Source: J134 sp964484045 (lineage in GTDB: Bacteria > Pseudomonadota > Alphaproteobacteria > Sphingomonadales > Rhodothalassiaceae). From it: a stretch of DNA of 18,578 bases. This document shows positions 9,842 to 17,294 of the stretch, piece by piece. The position numbers and the translations under genes are program-made. Location: NCBI GenBank assembly GCA_964484045.1, contig CAZAEP010000019.1:1-18578 (forward strand), given 5' to 3'. Within the stretch, counting starts at the first letter, position 1. Each line of letters opens with the position of its first letter. The notes under the pieces are model-generated. The model saw only the letters and a list, made by a program, of their open reading frames with translations. It had not been told where the DNA came from and searched no databases.

Positions 9842-9873
9842 CCGGGTCGGCGTCGACGTGTGGACCCGGTTTT
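9842..9873 (+). terminator. Inverted repeat with T-run on the + strand behind the oxygenase gene
   Basis: The arm ccgggtc (9842-9848) pairs with gacccgg (9863-9869), followed on the + strand by tttt (9870-9873). The loop of 14 bases contains a gtcgac palindrome. It sits directly after the stop codon of the minus-strand oxygenase gene. The T-run points the wrong way for that gene, so it would stop antisense transcription from the left. For minus-strand transcripts it is only a stem without U-tract. Confidence 0.4.
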
Positions 9874-9874
9874 C

Positions 9875-10882
9875 CTAGCGCCTCAATGTTCCGATCAGAT
9901 ATTCCCGCAGCTCCTGAAGCCTGTCCGGCGTCAGCGGGCCGAATATGCCGCGCGCGTGCGGGGGAAGATGCGCCCAGGGATCGCCGTTGGTCTGGAAGAT
10001 GTAGTGGTCGAACATCGTCTTCCAGGCCCGACGCTCGCCCGGCGGCAGGTCGCGGATGGTCAGCAGCGCATGCAGCATGGTGAGGAAGGGCGTCACCAGA
10101 TGCGACGGTCCCTCGCGCCACCAGAAATTCATCATGGCGCCTGCGGCGTCGAGCGATTCCACCCGGTGCCACCACAGGCTCGGGATGTAGAGCGCGTCTC
10201 CGGGCTCGAGGATGGCTTCCTCGCAATGCGCAAGCGCGTCGCGGAAGCGCGGAAAGCGCGCGAAGTCCGGATCGTCGAAATCGACCAGGCTGCAGGGCTG
10301 TCCGGCGAGCGTGAAATCCAGCGGGCCGACATAGAGATTCTGCACCTGCCCGGTGGGCAGCAGCGTGAAGCGGCGCCGTCCGGCGATGTCGCAGGCGATG
10401 TTCTGCGGCAGGTCCCAGTGGGCCGGGATGCGGGCTCTGTTGCCGACCCAGAAGGCGACCAGGCGTTCGCCGTCGGGCGCAACAGGCGGTGCGGGGTTTT
10501 CCTCCAGCAGACCGGGCAGATGGGTATCGACCGGCACGCCGCCGGCATAGAAGGACGGGGGGTCGGGATCGTCGAGATGGCGCATCAGCAGATCGAGAAT
10601 GTCCGCGAGCGGAACCTGCCGGCGCTCATGATTGAAGCCGTCGAGCGTCTCGTTGTAGAAGAACCGCCCCCTGATCTCCGGCGGGCCGAAGAAGGCCATG
10701 GCCGGCCGATCGGTGCCGAAGCGGCGGAGATAGGCGCAAAGTGCCGCCGGCGTGTCCCGTCCCGCGGCGACGAGCGGCCAGTCGACGACCAGGCCGCGCA
10801 AGACCGCCGGCCGGTTCGCCGGCCTGATCTCCGCATGAAACAGCTCGGGCGTGACCTCCGTCCATTCGCGGCAAGTCTTCAT
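9875..10882 (-). CDS. Cupin_8 / JmjC-like Fe(II)- and 2-oxoglutarate-type oxygenase
   Basis: This 335-residue protein has the cupin-like JmjC fold. The metal-binding HxD pair is H155 and D157 (AHWDLPQNIACDIAGRRRF). The distal histidine is H239 in WWHRVESLD, preceded by the turn LEPGDALYIPS. Family members hydroxylate proteins or small molecules using Fe(II) and 2-oxoglutarate, but none of this exact group has a substrate I can name. Close relatives are often found beside TonB-dependent receptors and flavin tryptophan halogenases in caulobacters and sphingomonads. Here it lies 178 bp after the receptor on the same strand, but no halogenase is in the window. No signal peptide is seen, so it is probably cytoplasmic. 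Start ATG 10882 has a weak GGA about 10 bases upstream. Family call firm; reaction inferred. Confidence 0.88.
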   Translation of the reverse strand: MKTCREWTEVTPELFHAEIRPANRPAVLRGLVVDWPLVAAGRDTPAALCAYLRRFGTDRPAMAFFGPPEIRGRFFYNETLDGFNHERRQVPLADILDLLMRHLDDPDPPSFYAGGVPVDTHLPGLLEENPAPPVAPDGERLVAFWVGNRARIPAHWDLPQNIACDIAGRRRFTLLPTGQVQNLYVGPLDFTLAGQPCSLVDFDDPDFARFPRFRDALAHCEEAILEPGDALYIPSLWWHRVESLDAAGAMMNFWWREGPSHLVTPFLTMLHALLTIRDLPPGERRAWKTMFDHYIFQTNGDPWAHLPPHARGIFGPLTPDRLQELREYLIGTLRR

Positions 10883-11032
10883 GAGCGAATTCCGAGCATC
10901 CGACGGCGATTGCCCGATGCAGGCCGTCTGCCGGCCATTTGATCCCCCCCGTCCGCCCGGCGCAACCCCTTGCGAGGAGGGGCGTGCGGGGGAGCCGGGA
11001 TGATGCGCCGCCGGCGGCGGTCCCGCCCCGGC

Positions 11033-11057
11033 CGGGAGCCGAGGCGGCCGCCTCCCG
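11033..11057 (-). terminator. GC-rich inverted repeats just after the receptor gene
   Basis: A perfect 14-bp palindrome gaggcggccgcctc (11041-11054) lies a few bases past the receptor stop codon. An alternative stem pairs cgggag (11033-11038) with ctcccg (11052-11057). No T-run follows, so it may only reduce read-through into the oxygenase gene or protect the mRNA end. The rest of the 178-bp gap (10883-11060) is GC-rich, with no gene seen. Confidence 0.3.
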
Positions 11058-11060
11058 TCT

Positions 11061-13358
11061 TCAGTACCGCAGCCCTAGGCGGATGCCGTACTGCCGCGGC
11101 GGACGGTAGCTCACGAACTCGGTCGGCCCGAGGAAGGGCGGCGAGCGCAGGATGTCCGACTCCTGCGTCGCGTCGGTGACGTTGCTGGCATAGACCTCCG
11201 CCGTCACCCTCTCGTCGGGGCTCGTGTAGAAGAGCCGAAGGTCGAGATTGGCGTAATTGTCGGCCCGGTCGGAGGGCAGGTTGAAGGGTCGGAAGAAGGT
11301 CGCCGACTGATAATAGACATCGGCGCGCAGGCTCAGGTCGCCCGACCCCTCGGGCAGGGCGACGGTGTACTGGGCACCGCCCGAGACCGTCCATTTCGGC
11401 GCCCGGTTGAGCCGCTTGCCGCTCAGGTCGATCGGCTTGGTGATGTCGACGAAGGGATCGGCATTGAAGAAATTGTCGTAGGTCGCGTCGAGCCAGGACA
11501 GCGAGCCGTTGAGATCGAGCCCCGACGCCGGCGCGGCACGCCATTCGAGTTCGATGCCCTTGATGGTGGCGTCGGCGGCGTTCTCGATGATCGCCCCGAA
11601 GGGTCCGAAGGTCTGCACCTGCAGATCGGTGATGCCGTAACGGAAGGCCGACAGATCGATCTGGAAGGTGCGCGACAGTCGCGATTTGAGCCCCACCTCG
11701 GCGGCGTTGATCTTCTCGGGGTCGATCACCGGCCTCTGCGGCGCCTGAAGGTTGATGCCGCCGCCCTTGTAGCCGCGCGAATAGGAGGCATAGAAATTGG
11801 TGTCGCCCTCGGTCGGGAACCATTGCACCACGAACTTGCCCGTCGGCTGCAGCCAGTTGCCCTTGGCCGGCACGTCGGCGATCGTCGGCGGGCCGCCGCC
11901 GGGCACGAGCGGCGAGACGACCAGGATCGACTTCGAACGCTTCTCGTCATAGGTGACGCGAACGCCGCCGGTGAGCCGCACCTGTGAGGTCAGATCATAG
12001 GATGTCTGGCCGAAAAGTGCGACCGAGTCCGCGGTGACGTCGCCGCCGGCGATGAACCCCGGGTCGAAGAGCGGCCTGAACCTCTGGATCCGCGGCGTCA
12101 TGGAAAACGGAGCGGCCAGCGGACTCTTGGCGAAATTGTTGAGAATCTTGGGGTCGAAGAAGAAGGAGAAACGCTCCGAGCTTTCATGGAAATAGAAGGC
12201 GCCGACGATCCACTCCCAGTCGCCGCCGGCGTTCGAGGCGAGCTGCAGCTCCTGACTCACCTGATCGGTGCTCTCGACGATCTGCAGCGCCGAGGCGAAC
12301 TCGCCCGAGCCATCGGAATCCGAGAGGCTGTTGTAGTTGCTGTGCCCGAACGAGGTGATCGACTTGAAGGTCGTCGCCCCCAGATCCCAGGTCAGCGTAC
12401 CGGCGAGATTGAAGAAGCCCATGTCGACATGTTCGGGCGTGTCCTTGGTCACCAGATGCGGCTCGAGATCGTTGACCGCGTTCAGCGACGGCCGCAGGGG
12501 CACCGGCGAGGGGCCCGGAATGCGCAGGAACGGGTTGCGCACCTCGGGTGTCGGTCCGACGCCGGAGACGTCGGAGAAGTTGACGGCGAGAAGAAAGTCC
12601 GCCGACTCGCCGAGATCGGCACGCACCTGGCCGCGCAGATAGACATTGTCGGCGTCGTTCGCCCGCGTGCCGCCGGGGAAGAGATTCTTCTGGAAGCCGT
12701 CGCGTTTCTCGTAGGTGACCGTGGCCCGCGTCGCGAGACCGTCGCCGAGCGGCAGATTGAGAATGCCGCGCGCCCGTTTGCGGTCGAACTTGCCGTAGGT
12801 GAAGTCGGCATAGGCCTCGAGCTCGTCGCTCGGCTTTTTCGGAATCACGTTGATCGAGCCGCCGGTGGCGTTGCGTCCGTAGAGCGTTCCCTGCGGTCCG
12901 CGCAGCACCTCCATGCGCTCGATGTCGAACTGATCGAAGAAGCTCGCCACCGGGCGCCCGAGATAGACGCCGTCGAGATGCAGCGTCACGCCCGGATCGC
13001 CGCCCGAGGTCGTGTTCTCCATGCCGATGCCGCGGATGGCGACGAAGGCAACGGCCTGGAAATTGGTCACCTGCAGGGTCGGGACGAAGAACTGCAGATC
13101 CGAGATGCCGTCGATGCCGCGGGCGGTGAGCGCGTCCGCAGTCAGCGCCGTGACCGCGATCGGCACATCGGCGAGCGACTGCTCGCGCTTTTGCGCCGTA
13201 ACCACGATCTCCTCGAGCTCGTAGGTCGATGTTCCGTCCGCCTCGTCGCCGCTCGTCTGGGCAAGCGCGCCGCCCATGAAGACTAGAGCGCCGCCGGCGA
13301 TGCCGATGGCGAGTGCGGACCCTCCCCGTCGCAGGTGCGACAGAACGCGCATGGTCAT
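11061..13358 (-). CDS. TonB-dependent outer-membrane receptor
   Basis: This 765-residue protein has a signal peptide with likely cleavage after ALA (residue 33), so it reaches the outer membrane. A TonB box follows (EEIVVTAQ, about 49-56). The plug domain (about 60-175) includes VAIRGIGMENTTSGG, LHLDGVYLGRP and the highly conserved IERMEVLRGPQGTLYGRNATGG. The rest is the beta-barrel, ending in LGLRY with the expected terminal aromatic residue. Start ATG 13358 is chosen because GGGGAGG (13366-13372) is 7 bases away; the in-frame TTG at 13364 would be too close. This receptor class imports siderophores, vitamin or nutrient ligands using TonB energy; the substrate cannot be told. An oxygenase and a periplasmic transglutaminase-like gene follow downstream. 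A multi-half-site operator and leader hairpin lie upstream, suggesting ligand-responsive repression. Confidence 0.95.
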   Translation of the reverse strand: MTMRVLSHLRRGGSALAIGIAGGALVFMGGALAQTSGDEADGTSTYELEEIVVTAQKREQSLADVPIAVTALTADALTARGIDGISDLQFFVPTLQVTNFQAVAFVAIRGIGMENTTSGGDPGVTLHLDGVYLGRPVASFFDQFDIERMEVLRGPQGTLYGRNATGGSINVIPKKPSDELEAYADFTYGKFDRKRARGILNLPLGDGLATRATVTYEKRDGFQKNLFPGGTRANDADNVYLRGQVRADLGESADFLLAVNFSDVSGVGPTPEVRNPFLRIPGPSPVPLRPSLNAVNDLEPHLVTKDTPEHVDMGFFNLAGTLTWDLGATTFKSITSFGHSNYNSLSDSDGSGEFASALQIVESTDQVSQELQLASNAGGDWEWIVGAFYFHESSERFSFFFDPKILNNFAKSPLAAPFSMTPRIQRFRPLFDPGFIAGGDVTADSVALFGQTSYDLTSQVRLTGGVRVTYDEKRSKSILVVSPLVPGGGPPTIADVPAKGNWLQPTGKFVVQWFPTEGDTNFYASYSRGYKGGGINLQAPQRPVIDPEKINAAEVGLKSRLSRTFQIDLSAFRYGITDLQVQTFGPFGAIIENAADATIKGIELEWRAAPASGLDLNGSLSWLDATYDNFFNADPFVDITKPIDLSGKRLNRAPKWTVSGGAQYTVALPEGSGDLSLRADVYYQSATFFRPFNLPSDRADNYANLDLRLFYTSPDERVTAEVYASNVTDATQESDILRSPPFLGPTEFVSYRPPRQYGIRLGLRY

Positions 13359-13365
13359 GGCCAAT

Positions 13366-13372
13366 CCTCCCC
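13366..13372 (-). promoter_or_regulatory. Shine-Dalgarno site deciding the receptor start
   Basis: On the minus strand ggggagg occupies 13372-13366, seven bases before ATG 13358. A TTG at 13364 is only one base away and a second ATG at 13352 is 13 away, so 13358 is the best start. Confidence 0.7.
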
Positions 13373-13382
13373 GACTATCCTT

Positions 13383-13418
13383 AAACTGCGGGCCAGCCCC
13401 GTTTTCAGCCTGCAGTTT
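13383..13418 (-). other. Predicted leader hairpin of the receptor mRNA
   Basis: On the minus strand aaactgcaggc (13418-13408) pairs with gcccgcagttt (13393-13383), ten of eleven positions, across a 14-base loop. It lies between the presumed transcription start and the ribosome site (13372-13366). It could act in mRNA stability, translation control or attenuation. No known riboswitch class is recognised. Confidence 0.5.
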
Positions 13419-13444
13419 TGTAAGCTATTCTTACTATCCGTAAA
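13417..13444 (-). promoter_or_regulatory. Putative promoter of the TonB-dependent receptor
   Basis: On the minus strand a -35-like tttacg (13444-13439) and a -10-like tacaaa (13422-13417) are 16 bases apart. Each matches the sigma-70 consensus at four of six positions. Both elements overlap the 35-bp dyad, which fits repression by steric blocking. The leader would be about 50 bases. Confidence 0.4.
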
Positions 13445-13454
13445 GATAGCTTAC
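13420..13454. promoter_or_regulatory. Complex operator with four GTAA/TTAC half-sites at 10-bp steps
   Basis: Two 15-base arms, gtaagctattcttac (13420-13434) and gtaaagatagcttac (13440-13454), are inverted copies of each other at 13 of 15 positions, separated by 5 bases. The outer nine bases of each arm are a perfect inverted repeat. Each arm is itself a small dyad, so half-sites start at 13420, 13430, 13440 and 13450, one helical turn apart. This looks like an operator bound by two dimers on one DNA face. A direct repeat of the form actatccNtaaa occurs at 13374-13385 and 13433-13444, 59 bp apart. No regulator gene lies beside it. It may control the receptor, and possibly also the divergent ATPase-inhibitor gene. 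Confidence 0.65.
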
Positions 13455-13580
13455 CGGCCGGTTCTGCGCAAGGAGCAATTGCCGCCCCTTGCCGGTTCGG
13501 TTACGCGCGCCCTTGCCGCCGCCCGTCGGAACGCGTAAACGGGGGGCGATCGTCCATCGTTCCAGGGGCCGGACAAGAGT

Positions 13581-13913
13581 ATGACCACGTTTGACGACCG
13601 CGAGCAGAGTTTCGAGCGGAAATTCGCTCATGACGAGGAGTTGCGCTTCAAGGCCACGGTGCGCCGCGACAAGCTGATCGGGCTTTGGGCGGCGGCCGAG
13701 ATGGGGCTCGAGGGCCCGGCGGCCGAGACCTATGCGAAGGAGGTCATCAAGGCCGATTTCGAAAAAGTCGGCGATGATGACGTGATCGAGAAACTGCGGC
13801 GCGATCTTGCCGCCAGGGGCATCGAGATCTCGGAGCATCGCCTGCGTCGGCAGCTCAGCCATTTCATGGACGAGGCGCGCGCGCAGATCCGCGAAGAAGC
13901 CGGCGGAGACTGA
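13581..13913 (+). CDS. ATPase inhibitor subunit zeta (DUF1476 family)
   Basis: This 110-residue, highly charged helical protein has the family N-terminus MTTFDDREQSFERKFAHDEE followed by RFKATVRRDKLIGLWAAAEMGL, with a four-helix pattern. In Paracoccus and relatives, the zeta subunit inserts its N-terminal segment into F1-ATPase and blocks ATP hydrolysis, acting as a one-way inhibitor. Length is normal for the family. The start ATG 13581 has a weak GGA/AAGAG ribosome region within 10 bases. It is divergent from the receptor and convergent with the histidine kinase (36-bp gap), so it is probably transcribed alone. The family is close to restricted to Alphaproteobacteria, which helps place the organism. 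No ATP synthase genes lie nearby, which is usual for this gene. Confidence 0.93.
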   Translation: MTTFDDREQSFERKFAHDEELRFKATVRRDKLIGLWAAAEMGLEGPAAETYAKEVIKADFEKVGDDDVIEKLRRDLAARGIEISEHRLRRQLSHFMDEARAQIREEAGGD

Positions 13914-13949
13914 GACGGCGCCGCCCGGCTCGCCTTCCGCCGCCGGCCC

Positions 13950-15803
13950 TCAGCGGCCCTTGGCGGCCCGGGCGTCGGCGCCGTGCTCGGCGCCTCCGAT
14001 GAACCTTTCGACCAGGCGATAGAAGCTGGCGCTGTCGATCGGCTTCGACAGATAGGCGTCGGCGCCGGCGGCGAGGCAGGTGGCCTCGTCCTCGGGGCTG
14101 CCGCTGGCGCTGAGGGCGATGATGGGCACCTCGGCGCCGCCGGCGAGCCGCCGGATGCGGCGCATGGCGGTGATCCCGTCGATGCCGGGCATGCGTACGT
14201 CCATGAGGACGAGATCGAACGACGCGTCGCGCACCGCGGCGATCGCCTCGGCACCGTCCCTGACGGCCACCAGTTCGGCCTCGAGCGGCGCGAGCAGCGC
14301 TTCCAGCACCGCGCGGTTGATGCGGTTGTCGTCGGCGACGAGGACGCGTGGGCAGGGTCCCGAAGAGCGCCCGGGAGCCGTGTCGCGGAGCGGTGGCGCG
14401 CCGTTGCGGTCGGGCTCGGTTTCGGCCTCGACCTCGACTTCGACGAGCGGAATCGTGAACCAGAAGGTGGAGCCTTCGCCGAGCCGGCTCTCGACACCGA
14501 TCTCGCCGCCCATGACGGCGACGATGTCCTTGACGATGGCGAGACCGAGCCCGGCACCGTCGCGACGCCGGGCGGGGCGGGTCTCGACCTGCGCGAATCG
14601 ATCGAAAATACGCTCGGCATCGCGCTCGGCAATGCCGATACCGGTGTCGGCGACGGAGAACCGGAGCAGCGCGCGCCCGTCGCCGGTGGTTCGCCCGACA
14701 TGAACCGTGATGCTGCCCTTCTCGGTGAATTTGAGGGCGTTGGCGAGGAGGTTGAAGAGGATCTGGCGCAGGCGCGTTTCGTCGGCCGCGATCGTCGCCG
14801 GGACATCGGCAGCGATCCCGGTGCGGAAGTCGAGCCCCTGCTCGTGCGCGCGCAGTCGCCACAGGGCGAGCCCGTCTTCCAGCAGTCGCGTGAGCTGCAG
14901 CGGCTTCGGCGAGAGGGTCATCCGGCCGGCCTCGGCGCGCGAGAGGTCGAGGACATCGCTGACGATATTGAGCAGCATGTGTCCGGATTCCGCGATCGCC
15001 GCAAGCTGCCGCTTCTGTTCCTCATCGAGAGACGAGCGGCCGAGCACCTCGGCCATGGTCAGGATGCCATTGAGCGGCGTACGCAACTCGTGACTCATGA
15101 CGGCCAGGAAGTCCGCCTTGAGCTTCGCCGCCGCTTCGGCCTCGCGACGTCCGGCGAGTGCGGCGTCGCGGGCCTCCTCGAGCTCGGCGATCAGCCGTTC
15201 CTGCGAGAGCTGCGCCTGCAGCATGGCATTGCGCTCGCGCAGCGTGATGACGGCGACGCTGACGATATTGGCCGCAAAAAGCAGCGCCGCGGTGAAGCGG
15301 ATGAGTCCCGTCAGGGTGCCGAGATCGAAGGCGGTCAACGCGATCAGCGCCAGCGCCGGAATGCCGGCATTGAGCCAGACGGCGTATGGCAGCCGCCCGG
15401 GCTGGCGGGCGACGTTCATGCCGATGGCGGCGAGCATCAGCATGGCCGCGAGGCGTCCCGGCTCGATGCCGCTGTGATAGAGACCGATGGCGCCGGCGGT
15501 CCAGGCGACGAGGATCGCATGGCCCAGGATCTCGTTGCCCAGGATGAGCCGTCGCAGGCGCCGCTTCGACCAGGCGACGCGCCGGCTGCGGCGTCGCATG
15601 TGATGGCCGAGAAATTCGAGCAGAATCGTGCTGAGGACCCAGAACCAGGACCACGGGCCGAGACCGAGATAGGCGACGAGCCCGGCCGCGATGCCAAGAA
15701 TCGCGAGCCGAAACGGGAAATTCCAGTTTTCGGCCTGAAAGAAACTTCGCAATGCCTGACGGGACAACTGGACCCGTCGCAATGTTTCCCGGCGCGCGTG
15801 CAC
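13950..15803 (-). CDS. Hybrid sensor histidine kinase with membrane sensor and receiver domain
   Basis: This 617-residue inner-membrane protein begins with about five or six hydrophobic segments (roughly 32-48, 51-67, 92-108, 117-130, 143-159, 166-187), with no large periplasmic domain. A coiled-coil (about 190-228) leads to the HisKA domain with phospho-accepting H238 (SHELRTPLNG). The HATPase domain (about 340-455) has NLLANALKFT, DTGIGI and GAGLGLAIVK. A C-terminal receiver domain (about 484-600) carries the phospho-Asp D535 (LVLMDVRMPG) and the conserved Lys in YLSKPID. No HPt domain or partner regulator is present in the window, so phosphate must pass to an HPt protein elsewhere. The start is GTG 15803 with AGGAAGGGA 10-12 bases upstream; no other start precedes the membrane part. 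It lies 88 bp after purB and could share its transcript. The signal is unknown. Confidence 0.93.
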   Translation of the reverse strand: MHARRETLRRVQLSRQALRSFFQAENWNFPFRLAILGIAAGLVAYLGLGPWSWFWVLSTILLEFLGHHMRRRSRRVAWSKRRLRRLILGNEILGHAILVAWTAGAIGLYHSGIEPGRLAAMLMLAAIGMNVARQPGRLPYAVWLNAGIPALALIALTAFDLGTLTGLIRFTAALLFAANIVSVAVITLRERNAMLQAQLSQERLIAELEEARDAALAGRREAEAAAKLKADFLAVMSHELRTPLNGILTMAEVLGRSSLDEEQKRQLAAIAESGHMLLNIVSDVLDLSRAEAGRMTLSPKPLQLTRLLEDGLALWRLRAHEQGLDFRTGIAADVPATIAADETRLRQILFNLLANALKFTEKGSITVHVGRTTGDGRALLRFSVADTGIGIAERDAERIFDRFAQVETRPARRRDGAGLGLAIVKDIVAVMGGEIGVESRLGEGSTFWFTIPLVEVEVEAETEPDRNGAPPLRDTAPGRSSGPCPRVLVADDNRINRAVLEALLAPLEAELVAVRDGAEAIAAVRDASFDLVLMDVRMPGIDGITAMRRIRRLAGGAEVPIIALSASGSPEDEATCLAAGADAYLSKPIDSASFYRLVERFIGGAEHGADARAAKGR

Positions 15804-15891
15804 AGCGATTCGGTCCCTTCCTCGATCGCGCGTCCGGCATAACGGAGAAGGGTTAAGAAAGTGATGAAACGGGCCGGACCCCGGGGAACGG

Positions 15892-17196
15892 TCACGCGTT
15901 CTTGAAAACGCGCTCGAAAATCGTTCCGACGTGCCGCAGATGGTGATCGAGATCGAACAGGTCTTCGATCTCCGCGGGCGACAATCGCGCCGTCACCTCC
16001 GGATCCGCCTTGAGCCGGTCCTTGAGGTGGCTCCGGCCGTCCGATTCCCACACCACCATCGCATGGCGCTGCACGAGCCGGTAGGCGTCCTCGCGGCTCA
16101 TGCCCTTCTGCGTCAGGGCGAGGAGAACCCGCTGCGAGTGGATGAGACCGCCGAGACGCTCGAGATTGGCCTTCATGCGCTCGGGATAGACGACGAGGCG
16201 GTCGATGACGTCGGTCAGCCGCGCGAGGGCGAAATCGAGGGTCACCGTGGCGTCGGGCCCGATCATGCGCTCGACCGAGGAATGCGAGATGTCGCGCTCG
16301 TGCCACAGCGCCACATTCTCCAGCGCCGGCAGGGCGTAGGCGCGGACCATGCGGGCAAGGCCGGTGAGATTCTCCGAAAGCACCGGGTTGCGCTTGTGCG
16401 GCATCGCCGAGGAGCCTTTCTGGCCCGACGAGAAATACTCCTCGGCCTCCAGCACCTCGGTGCGCTGCAGATGGCGGATTTCCGTCGCCAGACGCTCGAT
16501 CGAGCTCGCGATCACGGCCAGCGTCGCGAAATACATGGCGTGGCGGTCGCGCGGGATCACCTGCGTCGAGATCGGCTCGACGCGAAGCCCCATGCGCTCC
16601 GCCACATGCGCCTCCACCGCCGGGTCGATATGGGCATAGGTGCCCACGGCGCCGGAGATGGCGCAGGTCGCGACCTCCTCGCGTGCCGCGGCGAGGCGGC
16701 GGCGGGCGCGGTCGAACTCGGCATGGGCGGCGGCGAGCTTGAGACCGAAGGTGGTGGGCTCGGCGTGCACCCCGTGGCTGCGCCCGACGGCTGGCGTATC
16801 GCGATGCTCGAAGGCGCGCCGCCTGAGGGCGGCGAGCAGCGCCTCGAGGTCGGCATCGAGGAGATCGGCGGCGCGCACGAGCTGTATGTTGAAGCAGGTG
16901 TCGAGCACGTCGGACGAGGTCATGCCCTGATGGATGAAGCGCGCCTCCGGCCCCACATGCTCGGCGAGATTGGTGAGAAAGGCGATGACGTCGTGTTTCA
17001 CCTCGCGCTCGATCTCCTCGATGCGCGCGATCTCGAAGCGGCCGCGCTCCCACACCGCCTGCGCCGCCTCCTTGGGGATGACGCCGAGTTCGGCCTGCGC
17101 GTCGCAGGCATGGGCCTCGATCTCGAACCAGATGCGGAACTTGCTCTCCGGCGCCCACAGGGCGGCCATCTCGGGGCGCGAATAGCGGGGGATCAT
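15892..17196 (-). CDS. purB: Adenylosuccinate lyase
   Basis: This 434-residue cytoplasmic lyase splits SAICAR to AICAR plus fumarate, and adenylosuccinate to AMP plus fumarate, in purine synthesis. It belongs to the fumarase/aspartase superfamily. Conserved regions are IHQGMTSSDVLDT, GRSHGVHAEPTTFG with the catalytic-region histidine, and the signature loop SSGQKGSSAMPHKRNP, where S262/S263 include the catalytic serine. Length matches the short bacterial PurB type. The ATG at 17196 has GGAGA about 12 bases upstream and the normal family start MIPRYSRPEM. The amidohydrolase ends 98 bp upstream on the same strand, with a GC-rich hairpin between them. The histidine kinase follows 88 bp downstream. 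Nothing in the sequence departs from the family. Confidence 0.96.
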   Translation of the reverse strand: MIPRYSRPEMAALWAPESKFRIWFEIEAHACDAQAELGVIPKEAAQAVWERGRFEIARIEEIEREVKHDVIAFLTNLAEHVGPEARFIHQGMTSSDVLDTCFNIQLVRAADLLDADLEALLAALRRRAFEHRDTPAVGRSHGVHAEPTTFGLKLAAAHAEFDRARRRLAAAREEVATCAISGAVGTYAHIDPAVEAHVAERMGLRVEPISTQVIPRDRHAMYFATLAVIASSIERLATEIRHLQRTEVLEAEEYFSSGQKGSSAMPHKRNPVLSENLTGLARMVRAYALPALENVALWHERDISHSSVERMIGPDATVTLDFALARLTDVIDRLVVYPERMKANLERLGGLIHSQRVLLALTQKGMSREDAYRLVQRHAMVVWESDGRSHLKDRLKADPEVTARLSPAEIEDLFDLDHHLRHVGTIFERVFKNA

Positions 17197-17249
17197 GGCG
17201 GCCGGTCTCCGGTTGCGGGGCGGGTTTCGTCGCGCCGGCTCTTAACACC

Positions 17250-17265
17250 CCCCCGCGGGCGGGGG
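17250..17265 (-). terminator. GC-rich hairpin between the amidohydrolase gene and purB
   Basis: A C-run (ccccc, 17250-17254) pairs with a G-run (ggggg, 17261-17265) across a 6-base loop. On the minus strand the hairpin is followed after two more G by tgttaag, a poor T-run. It lies 30 bases past the amidohydrolase stop and may end that transcript in part before purB. Confidence 0.4.
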
Positions 17266-17294
17266 CAAGCCGTGCGCTCCTGCGGGGCCGGCCC

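Noticed and set aside
13453..13462. Palindrome accggccggt next to the receptor operator
   Set aside because: Short GC palindromes of this kind are common in such DNA, and it does not share the GTAA/TTAC half-site.
13983..15842. Plus-strand open frame of 619 codons opposite the histidine kinase
   Set aside because: Its composition (G, D, E, R rich) is typical of antisense frames. The kinase on the minus strand has all its signature motifs.
15832..15879. Inverted repeat gtccggc/gccggac between purB and the kinase gene
   Set aside because: The 34-base loop is too long and no T-run follows, so terminator status is not supported.
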